A stretch of DNA of 64,000 bases, from the NCBI GenBank assembly GCA_963850915.1, contig CAWKND010000005.1:620001-684000 (forward strand), in the 5' to 3' direction. The translations under genes were made by a program, and so were the position numbers. The notes beneath the pieces were generated by a model. The model was not told the origin of the DNA, did not search any database, and was given only the letters and a program-made list of their open reading frames with translations. The first letter of the stretch is position 1, and each line of letters starts with the position of its first letter. The stretch is from CAVTWH01 sp963850915. GTDB lineage: Bacteria; Actinomycetota; Actinomycetes; Mycobacteriales; Micromonosporaceae. Positions 26,663 through 33,981 of this stretch are shown here, one piece after another.

Positions 26663-27895
26663 GTGGCTGTCGGCGCGCCGGACGTCGTCGTTGTCGGGGC
26701 CGGGGCGGCCGGGCTGTTCTGCGCGTACTTTCTGCGTCGGGCCGGCTGTGCGGTCACGGTTCTGGAGCGCGGTGTGGTCGGCGACCCGGGTGCGTGCTCG
26801 TCCGGGAACACCGGCTTCGTGGCGCAGGGGGGCGTACCGCTGGCCGGGGCGTGGGCGGTGGCGCGCGGGTTGCGCGGCGTACTGCGCCCGGACGGGGAGC
26901 TGAACCTCGGCTGGCCGGGCGCGGCGGAGTTGGCTTGGCTGCGCCAGTTCCGCCGGGCCGGTAGTGCGGAGGCGGTGGCCGCAAGTCGCGCGATGCTGGT
27001 GGAGATGAAGAGCCGGAGCCTGGCCATCCTGCGCGAAATGGCGACCGGGTGCCTCACCGTCTCCGGCATGATCACCGCGTACCGGACGGCAGCCGGGTTC
27101 GCCGCCGCCCGCCGTGCCCTACCCCGAGCCGTCGACGCGGGCGTACCGCTGCGGGTACTCGACGCCGACGAGCTGCGCGCCCTGGAGCCGGGTACCGAGT
27201 TCCGGGTCAGCGGGGCCGTCTACAACGACAGCGGCGCGTTCCTGCGTACGCCCGAGTTCCTCGCCGATCTGGCCGGGCGGGTGCGGGCGATGGGCGTGCA
27301 GATCCGCGAGCACACCGCGCTCGAGGGCGTGGACGTGGCCGGCGGCCGGATCATCCGGCTGCGTACCGCCGATGGCGATGTCTGTCCACAAGAGACGGTC
27401 ATCGCCGCCGGGGTCGGCTCGGCGCGCTGCGCCCGGCTGCTGGGCGTGGCACTGCCAGTGCGCCCGGTGAAGGGGTACAGCATCACCGTACCGATGCCCC
27501 AGGGCGCGCCGACCCGTCCCGTACTGCTCGCCGAGGGTACCGTCGCGGTCCGCCCGTGCGGCGGCCAGCTGCGTATCGCCGGCGGCCTGCAGCTGACCGC
27601 GCGGCGTACCGTCTCCCACCGCCGGGTGCGGGCAGTACGGGACACCGTCCGCTCTTACCTGCCGGGCATGGAGGTACCGGAGGCCGAACCGTGGACCGGG
27701 TACCGCCCGTGTACCCCGGACAGCCTGCCGTTGATCGGACGGCTCCCCGGTGTCGCCAACGCCTGGGCGGCCTGCGGCCACGGCCACGTGGGCATGGGCC
27801 TGACCCCGGTCGGCGGCCGGCTGCTCGCCCAGCTCCTCACCGGCGCTGAGCCCGAACTCAACCCCGCACCCCTGGACCCCGGAAGGTTCCAATGA
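26663..27895 (+). CDS. DadA-like FAD-dependent amine/D-amino-acid oxidoreductase
   Basis: 410 residues from a GTG six bases after the capsid-like gene. FAD-binding GxGxxG is VVVVGAGAAGLFCAYFLRRAG; a CSSGNTGFVAQGG block and the C-terminal GYRPCTPDSLPLIGRL and CGHGHVGMGLTPVGGRLL match the DadA group (D-amino-acid dehydrogenases and sarcosine-oxidase-like enzymes). The family deaminates D-amino acids or oxidises secondary amines. With a racemase next and an aminotransferase first in the operon, an amino-acid-derived substrate is likely. Its stop overlaps the racemase start by ATGA. It is a good candidate for a cargo enzyme, but no targeting peptide is proven. Confidence 0.88.
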   Translation: MAVGAPDVVVVGAGAAGLFCAYFLRRAGCAVTVLERGVVGDPGACSSGNTGFVAQGGVPLAGAWAVARGLRGVLRPDGELNLGWPGAAELAWLRQFRRAGSAEAVAASRAMLVEMKSRSLAILREMATGCLTVSGMITAYRTAAGFAAARRALPRAVDAGVPLRVLDADELRALEPGTEFRVSGAVYNDSGAFLRTPEFLADLAGRVRAMGVQIREHTALEGVDVAGGRIIRLRTADGDVCPQETVIAAGVGSARCARLLGVALPVRPVKGYSITVPMPQGAPTRPVLLAEGTVAVRPCGGQLRIAGGLQLTARRTVSHRRVRAVRDTVRSYLPGMEVPEAEPWTGYRPCTPDSLPLIGRLPGVANAWAACGHGHVGMGLTPVGGRLLAQLLTGAEPELNPAPLDPGRFQ

Positions 27896-28650
27896 CCCAG
27901 CCCGGCCCCGTGCCGCAGCAGCGGATCCCGAACGAGACAGGTGCCGGGACCCAGCCGAGTATCGGCGTGCTCTGCCTGCAGACCTCCTTCGAGAAGATCC
28001 CGGGGCACATCCGCAACCCGACGACATTCGGCTTCCCGGTGGTGTACCGCGTGGTCGAGGGCGCCACCCCGGCGCGGGTGGTCAGCCAGGCGGATCCGGC
28101 GCTACTGGCCCCCTTCATCGAGGCCGCTCGCGAACTCGAAGCCGGCGGGGTCGCGGCGATCACCGGCGCGTGCGGGTTCCTGGTGCTGTTCCAGCGCGAG
28201 CTGGCCGAGGCGGTCAGCATCCCGCTCTACGCCTCCAGCCTGATCCAACTGCCGATGGTGCACGCCATGCTCGGCGGGAGTATGCCGGTGGGGCTGCTGG
28301 TCGCGAACGCGTCCGCGTTGACGCCCCGGCACCTGGCTGCCGTCGGCGCCGCCGAGGTACCGGTACGGGTGGCCGGCATGCAGGACTGTCCGGAGTTCCG
28401 GGAGGTGATGATGGAGGGCAAGCGCGACAAACTGGACACCGACCGGCTGGCGGCGGAGGTACTCGAGCAGGCGGCGACCCTGGCCGGCGTCGGTGCCGTG
28501 GTCATCGAGTGCACCGACCTGGTCCCCTTCGCGTACGCCATCCAGGAGCGGCTGGGCGTACCCGTCTTCGACATCGTCACCCTCACCGAGATGGTGCACG
28601 CCAGCCTGTCCCGTACCCCCTATGGGTTTCAGGCGGCAGGGGCGAGGTAA
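27892..28650 (+). CDS. Aspartate/glutamate (hydantoin)-type racemase family enzyme
   Basis: 252 residues. Both catalytic cysteines of the cofactor-independent racemase fold are visible: AAITGACGFLVLFQ and VVIECTDLVPFAYAI. The core begins SIGVLCLQTSFEKIPGHIRN; ahead of it are about 22 residues rich in Pro, Gln and Gly (MTQPGPVPQQRIPNETGAGT) that look disordered and are absent from minimal family members. The likely reaction is epimerisation of an amino acid feeding the adjacent D-amino-acid oxidoreductase. It is the last gene of the operon, and its 3' end overlaps the convergent deacetylase gene by 22 bases. Confidence 0.85.
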   Translation: MTQPGPVPQQRIPNETGAGTQPSIGVLCLQTSFEKIPGHIRNPTTFGFPVVYRVVEGATPARVVSQADPALLAPFIEAARELEAGGVAAITGACGFLVLFQRELAEAVSIPLYASSLIQLPMVHAMLGGSMPVGLLVANASALTPRHLAAVGAAEVPVRVAGMQDCPEFREVMMEGKRDKLDTDRLAAEVLEQAATLAGVGAVVIECTDLVPFAYAIQERLGVPVFDIVTLTEMVHASLSRTPYGFQAAGAR

Positions 28651-29507
28651 TCCTCCAGCAACGCCGGGGTGAGGCCGGCCGCTTTGATCGCGTTCAGCGC
28701 GGCCAGTACGTCGTCGACGAAGGCCGGCCGGAAGTGCATCAGGATGATGTCGCCCGCCTTCACCACGTGATCGGGCGTCTGGTACCGCACGATGCCCTTG
28801 TCGACGGTCTCCGCCCAGTCGACCACCGCCCGGTAGCCGCAGTCGTGCGCGACCTGCAGGGTTGTCGAGTCCTGGTCGCCGAAGGGCGGCCGGAACAGCA
28901 GCGGCTGGCGGCCGAAGGTCTGCTTCAGCGTCGGCGCCGAGTCGCACATCTCGTGGTGCTGCGTGCTGTAGGACTTCCCCTTCAGATCGGGGTGGGTGAT
29001 CGTGTGGTCCTCGATCACTCCGCCGGCCTGCTCCAGCGACTTGAAGAACGTCGGACTCTTCGCCGCCACCGGCGCGATGAGGAACATGGTGAACCGGATG
29101 TGCGCGGCCTGCATCAGCTGGATCGCCTCGGGCAGCTGGGTCCAGCCGTCGTCCATGGTGAGGAAGGCGACCGGCTGGTCCACCTTCAGCCGGTGGTACA
29201 GCGGGGCGTTGGGGCCGTCGGGCAGGGCGATCGGGGTGGCCGGCGGAGCGGGCGGGAAGACCGGTACCCGGCCGAGGAACGGGTTGCCGGCCGGCTTGGC
29301 GCTGGGCGAACCGCCGGGTGAGCCACTCGGCGCGGGGGAGGGTACCGGCGGCGATCCGTCGGGCGATCCGGTCACCGGTACGGACGAGCTGTCCGCGGGC
29401 GCGCCGAAGCTACTCGGGGCGGCGTGCCTGGGCGCGCAGCCGGCGGTGGAGCCGATGAGCAGCGCGGAGACAGCGAGTACCGCGACGATGCGGAGGGGGG
29501 CCAGCAC
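28629..29507 (-). CDS. Polysaccharide deacetylase lipoprotein (CE4)
   Basis: 292 residues from a GTG at 29507 (GGGGGGCC upstream). Lipobox LIGSTAGC, a Pro/Ser linker (about 25-75), then the NodB domain: LTMDDGWT (catalytic and metal Asp), IEDHTITHPDL (H-x-x-x-H), RPPFGDQD and the C-terminal DIILMHFRP. Secreted and lipid-anchored, it would remove acetyl groups from peptidoglycan or another glycan. Longer upstream frames lack start signals. Confidence 0.93.
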   Translation of the reverse strand: MLAPLRIVAVLAVSALLIGSTAGCAPRHAAPSSFGAPADSSSVPVTGSPDGSPPVPSPAPSGSPGGSPSAKPAGNPFLGRVPVFPPAPPATPIALPDGPNAPLYHRLKVDQPVAFLTMDDGWTQLPEAIQLMQAAHIRFTMFLIAPVAAKSPTFFKSLEQAGGVIEDHTITHPDLKGKSYSTQHHEMCDSAPTLKQTFGRQPLLFRPPFGDQDSTTLQVAHDCGYRAVVDWAETVDKGIVRYQTPDHVVKAGDIILMHFRPAFVDDVLAALNAIKAAGLTPALLEDYLAPAA

Positions 29508-29617
29508 AGGTTGAGAGTAGGTCGCCGGTCGCCGGTTTGACGACCCCGTGCCGGCTGGCGTTCGGGGAGTAGCTTGGCGGTGCGGCACACCCGTGCCGGC
29601 CCGGCAGGGGAGTGGCG

Positions 29618-29991
29618 ATGGGCGACCCGGTGGCCGATTTCGTATCGGCGTTGCAGTCCGCGAGCGCGGCGCTGGCGGACATCGGGCGGCGGCTGGCCGC
29701 CGCCGAGGTCTCCGACAACGCCTTCGGCCGGCTCTTCGAGGCGCACGCGGTCCGCGACACCTACCGCGAGCGGCTGCCGCAGGCCGGCCACGACATCGCC
29801 GAGGCCCGCGCGGTGCTGGCGCACTTCGACACCGGCCTGCGCGGCGGTCACCCGGTCGGCCCGGCTGTCCGCACCGATCCGGCTGTCCGCACCGATCCGG
29901 CTGTCCCACCGATCCGGCTGTTCCCACCGATCCGGCTGTCCCCACCGATCCGGCTGTTCCCACGATTCCGGCGCAGGGCACCGGGTCATGA
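29618..29991 (+). pseudogene. Small helical protein with a repeat tail (one frame break)
   Basis: The ATG at 29618 has a GGGGAG site. About 85 residues form a helical region (DFVSALQSASAALADIGRRL, YRERLPQAGHDIAEARAVLA), similar in size to WXG100-like proteins but without the WxG. A tail of repeated (V)P/RTDPA units follows. In the third repeat copy a CCCC seen in other copies is CCC, near 29905; restoring it gives a frame that continues through the repeats and stops at 29989-29991, overlapping the next start by ATGA. Function unknown. Confidence 0.6.
29861..29985 (+). repeat. Tandem repeats of about 18 bp (ACCGATCCGGCTGT)
   Basis: Six imperfect copies of a unit containing ACCGATCCGGCTGT with a variable CC/CCC spacer. 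They encode the TDPAV tail of the preceding protein. No spacers, so not a CRISPR array. Confidence 0.9.
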
Positions 29992-30938
29992 ATCCGACAA
30001 CGTCACTGCTCATCGGCGTCGGGCTCACGGTTGTCTTCGTGACCAGCTGGCTGGGTGGCATCTTCTACCTGCGCCGCACCCGGCACGCGCTGGCGGCGCA
30101 GCAGACCGAAGAGCACACCGCCAATTTGGTACGCACGGAGGAGCAGGCGCACCACGGCAGTATCGAGGAGTGGCTGGCCCGGGCCGCCGCCCTGCCCGAA
30201 GGTCAGGAGCCGGCCGGTAACGGCGGCCACGATCAGGGCCGGCTGCGCGAACTGGCCGCCCGGCACTTCCCGCGGCTGGCCGAGCCGCACCCGCACATCC
30301 ACCTGATCGGCGTGACCGGCGCCGAGAAGCGGCTGGTCACCTGGGTGTGCGGGCACACCGGCATGCCCAACCCGTTCGACGCGCTGGACCGGCTCACCGG
30401 CAACCCGGACGAGCTGCGCCGGGTCACCGAGGCGTGGCAGGACGCGCACGCCGACGTACTCACCGTCCTCGACCAGCTGTGTACCGCTACCGCGACACTG
30501 CACGAGCAGTGGCGTGAACCGCGCGCCGAGAAGGTATTCGCGATCCTGGCCGACTACCTGGCCGAACTGGAGGACCTGGCGGCCGACTTCGGTGCCACCG
30601 CCGAGACGCTGCGCGGTCTGCAGGCCGAGGCGGCGCTCGCCGAAGCCACCGTGGTGGGCCTGGTCAACCTGCTGATCGGCTCGCTCGGTGGGTACTTCGT
30701 GGAGACGGTACTCACCGCCGGTACGGTGACGCCGGCCGTCGCCGCCCAGGCGCAGCTCGAGTTGACCTGGGTACTCAAACAGATCGCGCGGGCGTTGAGC
30801 CGGCTGCCCGGCATCTACTCCAACACCCGGCACATCCTGCAGAGCGTGACCGGGTTCAAGGGCCTCGACCAGATGCGCGAACGGTTCCAGATCGCCGAGG
30901 TCGAGCGGATCGGCCGCTCCCTCGACGCCGCCAGCTGA
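29988..30938 (+). CDS. Single-pass membrane protein with helical cytosolic domain
   Basis: 316 residues; the ATG overlaps the previous stop (ATGA). One N-terminal membrane helix (SLLIGVGLTVVFVTSWLGGIF) precedes a long, largely helical domain with EEWLARAAALPEGQE, HIHLIGVTGAEKRLVTWVCGH and coiled-coil-like AEKVFAILADYLAELEDLAADF. A hydrophobic stretch VVGLVNLLIGSLGGYFVETVLTA near 230 may be a second membrane-associated segment. I do not recognise the family. Coupling to the small helical protein suggests they act together at the membrane. Confidence 0.7.
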   Translation: MNPTTSLLIGVGLTVVFVTSWLGGIFYLRRTRHALAAQQTEEHTANLVRTEEQAHHGSIEEWLARAAALPEGQEPAGNGGHDQGRLRELAARHFPRLAEPHPHIHLIGVTGAEKRLVTWVCGHTGMPNPFDALDRLTGNPDELRRVTEAWQDAHADVLTVLDQLCTATATLHEQWREPRAEKVFAILADYLAELEDLAADFGATAETLRGLQAEAALAEATVVGLVNLLIGSLGGYFVETVLTAGTVTPAVAAQAQLELTWVLKQIARALSRLPGIYSNTRHILQSVTGFKGLDQMRERFQIAEVERIGRSLDAAS

Positions 30939-30953
30939 CGCTTGTTCGCCGGT

Positions 30954-31650
30954 TCAGGTCGGCGGTGCGGGGGTACCCGGTGTGACCAGGCCGATCTCGT
31001 ACGCCAGGACCACCGCCTGTACCCGGTCGCGCAGCTCCAGCTTGGCCAGGATCCGGGCCACGTGCGTCTTCACGGTCGCCTCACCCAGCTGCAGGGCAGC
31101 TGCGAGTTCACTGTTGGACAGCCCGCCCGCCAGCAGTACCAGGACCTCGCGCTCCCGGGCGGTGAGCGCGGCCAGGTCGGCGTGCCAGCGGGTACCTTGG
31201 CCGGGCTGGGCGAAGCGGGCCACCAGCCGGCGGGTGATCGTGGGAGCGAGCAGCGCGTCGCCGGCCCGGACCAGCTGTACCGCGTGCACCAGGTGGTCGG
31301 CGGTCACGTCTTTCAGCAGGAAGCCACTGGCGCCGGCGGTGAGCGCCGCGTAGACGTACTCGTCCAGGTCGAAGGTGGTCAGGATGATCACCCGGAGCGG
31401 CTCGCCGGCCACTGTGGTCGGGGCGTCGGTCGAGCAGTCGCCGGGTGGCCGCCAACCCGTCCATTCCGGGCATCCGGATGTCCATGAGTACCACATCGGG
31501 GCGCAGTCGCCGGGCGGTGGCCAGCGCCTCCTCGCCGTTGCCGGCCTCGCCCACCACGTCGATACCGGCCGCGCCGAGGATCATGCCGAAGCCGCTGCGT
31601 ACCAGCGCCTGGTCGTCGGCGATGACGACGCGCAGCGCCGGCGACGTCAT
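30954..31650 (-). pseudogene. NarL/LuxR-family response regulator (one frame break)
   Basis: Starting at the ATG at 31650, the receiver domain reads VVIADDQALVRSGFGMIL and VVLMDIRMPGMDGLAATRRLL; the frame breaks near 31435, and the other frame continues with VIILTTFDLDEYVYAALTAGASGFLLKD and a LuxR helix-turn-helix LTAREREVLVLLAGGLSNSELAAAL. Together about 231 residues, the normal length, with all key residues present, so a sequence error is likely. ATGA overlap with the upstream kinase. Confidence 0.88.
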
Positions 31651-33110
31651 GCCGGTCCGCTGGCGGGAGCGGGTTCGGTGGCTAGGTTGGTGGCGGTGAC
31701 CGGGAGCCGGGCGGTCACCCGGTACCCGCCGCCCTGGCGTGGCCCGGTGTCGAGGGTGCCGTGGTGCAGGCGTACCCGTTCGGCGAGCCCGACGAGTCCA
31801 CTCCCGCCACCGACCCCGCGGCTGACCGGGGCGGTACCCGGCCCGTTGCGTACCTCGACCAGCAGCTCGGTACCGTCCCGCCGGATCTCCACCACGGTCG
31901 GGGCGCCCGGGGCGTACCGCAGCGCGTTGGTCAGCCCCTCCTGTACCACCCGGTACGCGGTCAGGTCGACCCCGGGCGGCAGCTCGCCGGCCTCCTGGCG
32001 CAGCGTTACCGGCTGTCCCGCCGCCCGGACGGTACCGACCAGCGTGTCCAGGTCGGCCAGGCCCGGCTGCGGGTGCAGCCGCTCCTCGGCCGGGGTGACC
32101 AGACCGAGCAGTTGGCGCAGTTCGGTCATCGCCTCCCGGCCGCTGGACTCGATCGCGCTGAGAGCACCGGCGGCCAGGTCGGGCCGGGTGTCGATGACCT
32201 TCCCGGCGGCGCTGGCCTGGATGACCATGACGCTCACGTGGTGGCTGACCACGTCGTGCAGCTCCCGGGCGATGCGGGCGCGCTCCTCGGCGATGGCGGC
32301 CCGGGCGCTGGCCGCCTTCCCCTGTTCGAGCGCGGTGGCGCGGCGGGCGGCCGCATCGGCCCGCCCGCGCGCACCGCGGATGGTGGCGGCGGCCAGCGCC
32401 ACCGGTACCAGGATCACGAACGGGCTGAGCCAGCCGGCCATCGGCGGGATGGAGTCGGAGAACTCGCGCGCCACCAGCAGCGCGGCGGCGCCGAGCAGCG
32501 CGAACGCACCGGGTACGAATCGCCCGTACGCCACCGCCGAGTACGCGGTGATCAGTACCGCCACGAAGCCGGGCCAGGTGAGTCCGTTGTGCAGCAGCAG
32601 TACGCCGCTGATCGCGATCACGAACGCGGTGTAGGGCAGCCGGCGCCGGAACGCCAGTGGTACCGCGGCGATCACGTTGATCCACACAAGTGGGTCGGGG
32701 TGGCCGATGGTCATCCGCACGTCGCTGTCGCGCGCCAGTGGGCCGCCGGGGACGAACGGGGCGGGCGGCGGGGCCGGGTAGAAGATCTTCGTCGGGAATG
32801 CGGTGTCCGACTGTCCGTGCGCGACCCGCAGTGCCCACAGCACACCGGCGACCACGAAGACCAGCGCCAGCGCCACGTCCGCCCGGGGCAGCGCCAGCAG
32901 CCAGCGACCCAGCCGCCCGAGACTCAGCCGTCCGAGATCCAGCCGCCCGAGGTCCGGCCGCCCGAGGTCCGGCCGCCCGAGGTCCGGCCGCCCGAGATCT
33001 GGCGGCTCGAGATCTGGCGGCTCGGGCTCCGGCCGCCCGGGACTCAGCCGTCCGAGACCCGGGCGGCGCAGGCCCAGGCGCTCCGGGAGGCGGCGTAGTC
33101 GGTGCAGCAT
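31647..33110 (-). CDS. Sensor histidine kinase, NarL/DesK type (HisKA_3)
   Basis: 487 residues. The N-terminus is a Gly/Arg/Pro-rich repeat stretch (DLGRP units, residues 20-65), followed by about five membrane segments (75-235), a HisKA_3 domain with RIARELHDVVSHHVSVMVIQ, and an HATPase with VQEGLTNALRYAPGAP and GSGLVGLAERV. Pairs with the coupled response regulator. It is divergent from an ABC/FtsX exporter, a common arrangement in which the kinase controls the pump. Confidence 0.92.
   Translation of the reverse strand: MLHRLRRLPERLGLRRPGLGRLSPGRPEPEPPDLEPPDLGRPDLGRPDLGRPDLGRLDLGRLSLGRLGRWLLALPRADVALALVFVVAGVLWALRVAHGQSDTAFPTKIFYPAPPPAPFVPGGPLARDSDVRMTIGHPDPLVWINVIAAVPLAFRRRLPYTAFVIAISGVLLLHNGLTWPGFVAVLITAYSAVAYGRFVPGAFALLGAAALLVAREFSDSIPPMAGWLSPFVILVPVALAAATIRGARGRADAAARRATALEQGKAASARAAIAEERARIARELHDVVSHHVSVMVIQASAAGKVIDTRPDLAAGALSAIESSGREAMTELRQLLGLVTPAEERLHPQPGLADLDTLVGTVRAAGQPVTLRQEAGELPPGVDLTAYRVVQEGLTNALRYAPGAPTVVEIRRDGTELLVEVRNGPGTAPVSRGVGGGSGLVGLAERVRLHHGTLDTGPRQGGGYRVTARLPVTATNLATEPAPASGPA
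32930..33015 (-). repeat. 15-bp tandem repeats in the kinase N-terminus
   Basis: The unit CCGCCCGAGGTCCGG recurs four to five times with diverged flanking copies, encoding the DLGRP pentapeptide repeats. Copy number is likely to vary between strains. Confidence 0.85.
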
Positions 33111-33297
33111 GCGCCCATTGTGCCGGGCTCCGGGGCGAACCGGCGTCGCCCGTGCTGCGGACGCCGGGTCATCACCGCGAGGGACAACCGACAGCGGGTA
33201 CCCCCTGCGGCTGATCCGATTTCGCTACCGCGCCGGACGCGGCGGACAGGCGGACGTCCATAGGGTCGCCCCACAACCGTTGCAGAAGGAGACCCAG

Positions 33298-33981
33298 ATG
33301 TCCGAGCTGATCCGCCTCACCGGGGTGGACAAGGTGTACGAGTCGGCCGGCCCGCCCGCGCTGGACGGCGTCGACCTGACTGTCGCGGCCGGTGAAGCGG
33401 TAGCCGTGATGGGCCCGTCGGGCAGCGGAAAGTCGACGCTGCTCAATGTGATCGCCGGGCTGGACCGGCCCACCCGGGGCACCGTGGAGGTCGCCGGGGT
33501 ACGCCTGGACACGCTCTCCGAGCGCGGACTGGCCCGGTTCCGGCGGGCCCACATCGGCATCATCTTCCAGTTCTTCCACCTGCTCGACGAGCTGACCGTC
33601 CGGGACAACGTGCTGCTCCCGGCCCGGCTGGCGGGGGTACGGCCGGCGCGTGCGCGGGGGCGCGCCGACGAACTGCTGGAGACGCTCGGGCTGGCCGGGA
33701 AGGTGGACGCGTACCCGGCCCGGCTCTCCGGTGGGCAGCGCCAGCGGGTGGCCATCGCGCGCGCCCTGATGAACCGGCCGGAGCTGCTGCTGGCCGACGA
33801 GCCGACCGGCGCGGTGGACCAGGCCGCCGCGGCGGGGGTACGCGACCTGCTGCACGAGCTCAACGCCGAGGGCCAGACGCTGCTGCTGGTCACCCACGAT
33901 CCGGCGCTGGCCAACTCGGCCGGCCGGCGGCTGGTCACGATGAGCGACGGGAAGGCCAGCGAGCCGGTGATGGCGGCGTGA
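33298..33981 (+). CDS. ABC transporter ATP-binding protein (MacB/LolD type)
   Basis: 227 residues; AGAAGGAG site before the ATG at 33298. Walker A MGPSGSGKSTLLNVIAGLD, Q-loop region IIFQFFHLLDEL, signature RLSGGQRQRVAIARAL, Walker B LLLADEPTGAVD and the H-loop LVTHDP. It partners the adjoining FtsX-type permease (GTGA overlap) to form a MacB-like or lipoprotein/antimicrobial-peptide exporter. Divergent from the NarL-type two-component genes. Confidence 0.95.
   Translation: MSELIRLTGVDKVYESAGPPALDGVDLTVAAGEAVAVMGPSGSGKSTLLNVIAGLDRPTRGTVEVAGVRLDTLSERGLARFRRAHIGIIFQFFHLLDELTVRDNVLLPARLAGVRPARARGRADELLETLGLAGKVDAYPARLSGGQRQRVAIARALMNRPELLLADEPTGAVDQAAAAGVRDLLHELNAEGQTLLLVTHDPALANSAGRRLVTMSDGKASEPVMAA

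Noticed and set aside
29618..29860. A type VII secretion WXG100 substrate
   Set aside because: The size and helical pattern are similar, but no WxG turn and no EccC/EsxB partner are present.
29861..29985. Possible CRISPR array
   Set aside because: Repeats are contiguous, about 18 bp, without unique spacers, and encode part of a protein tail.
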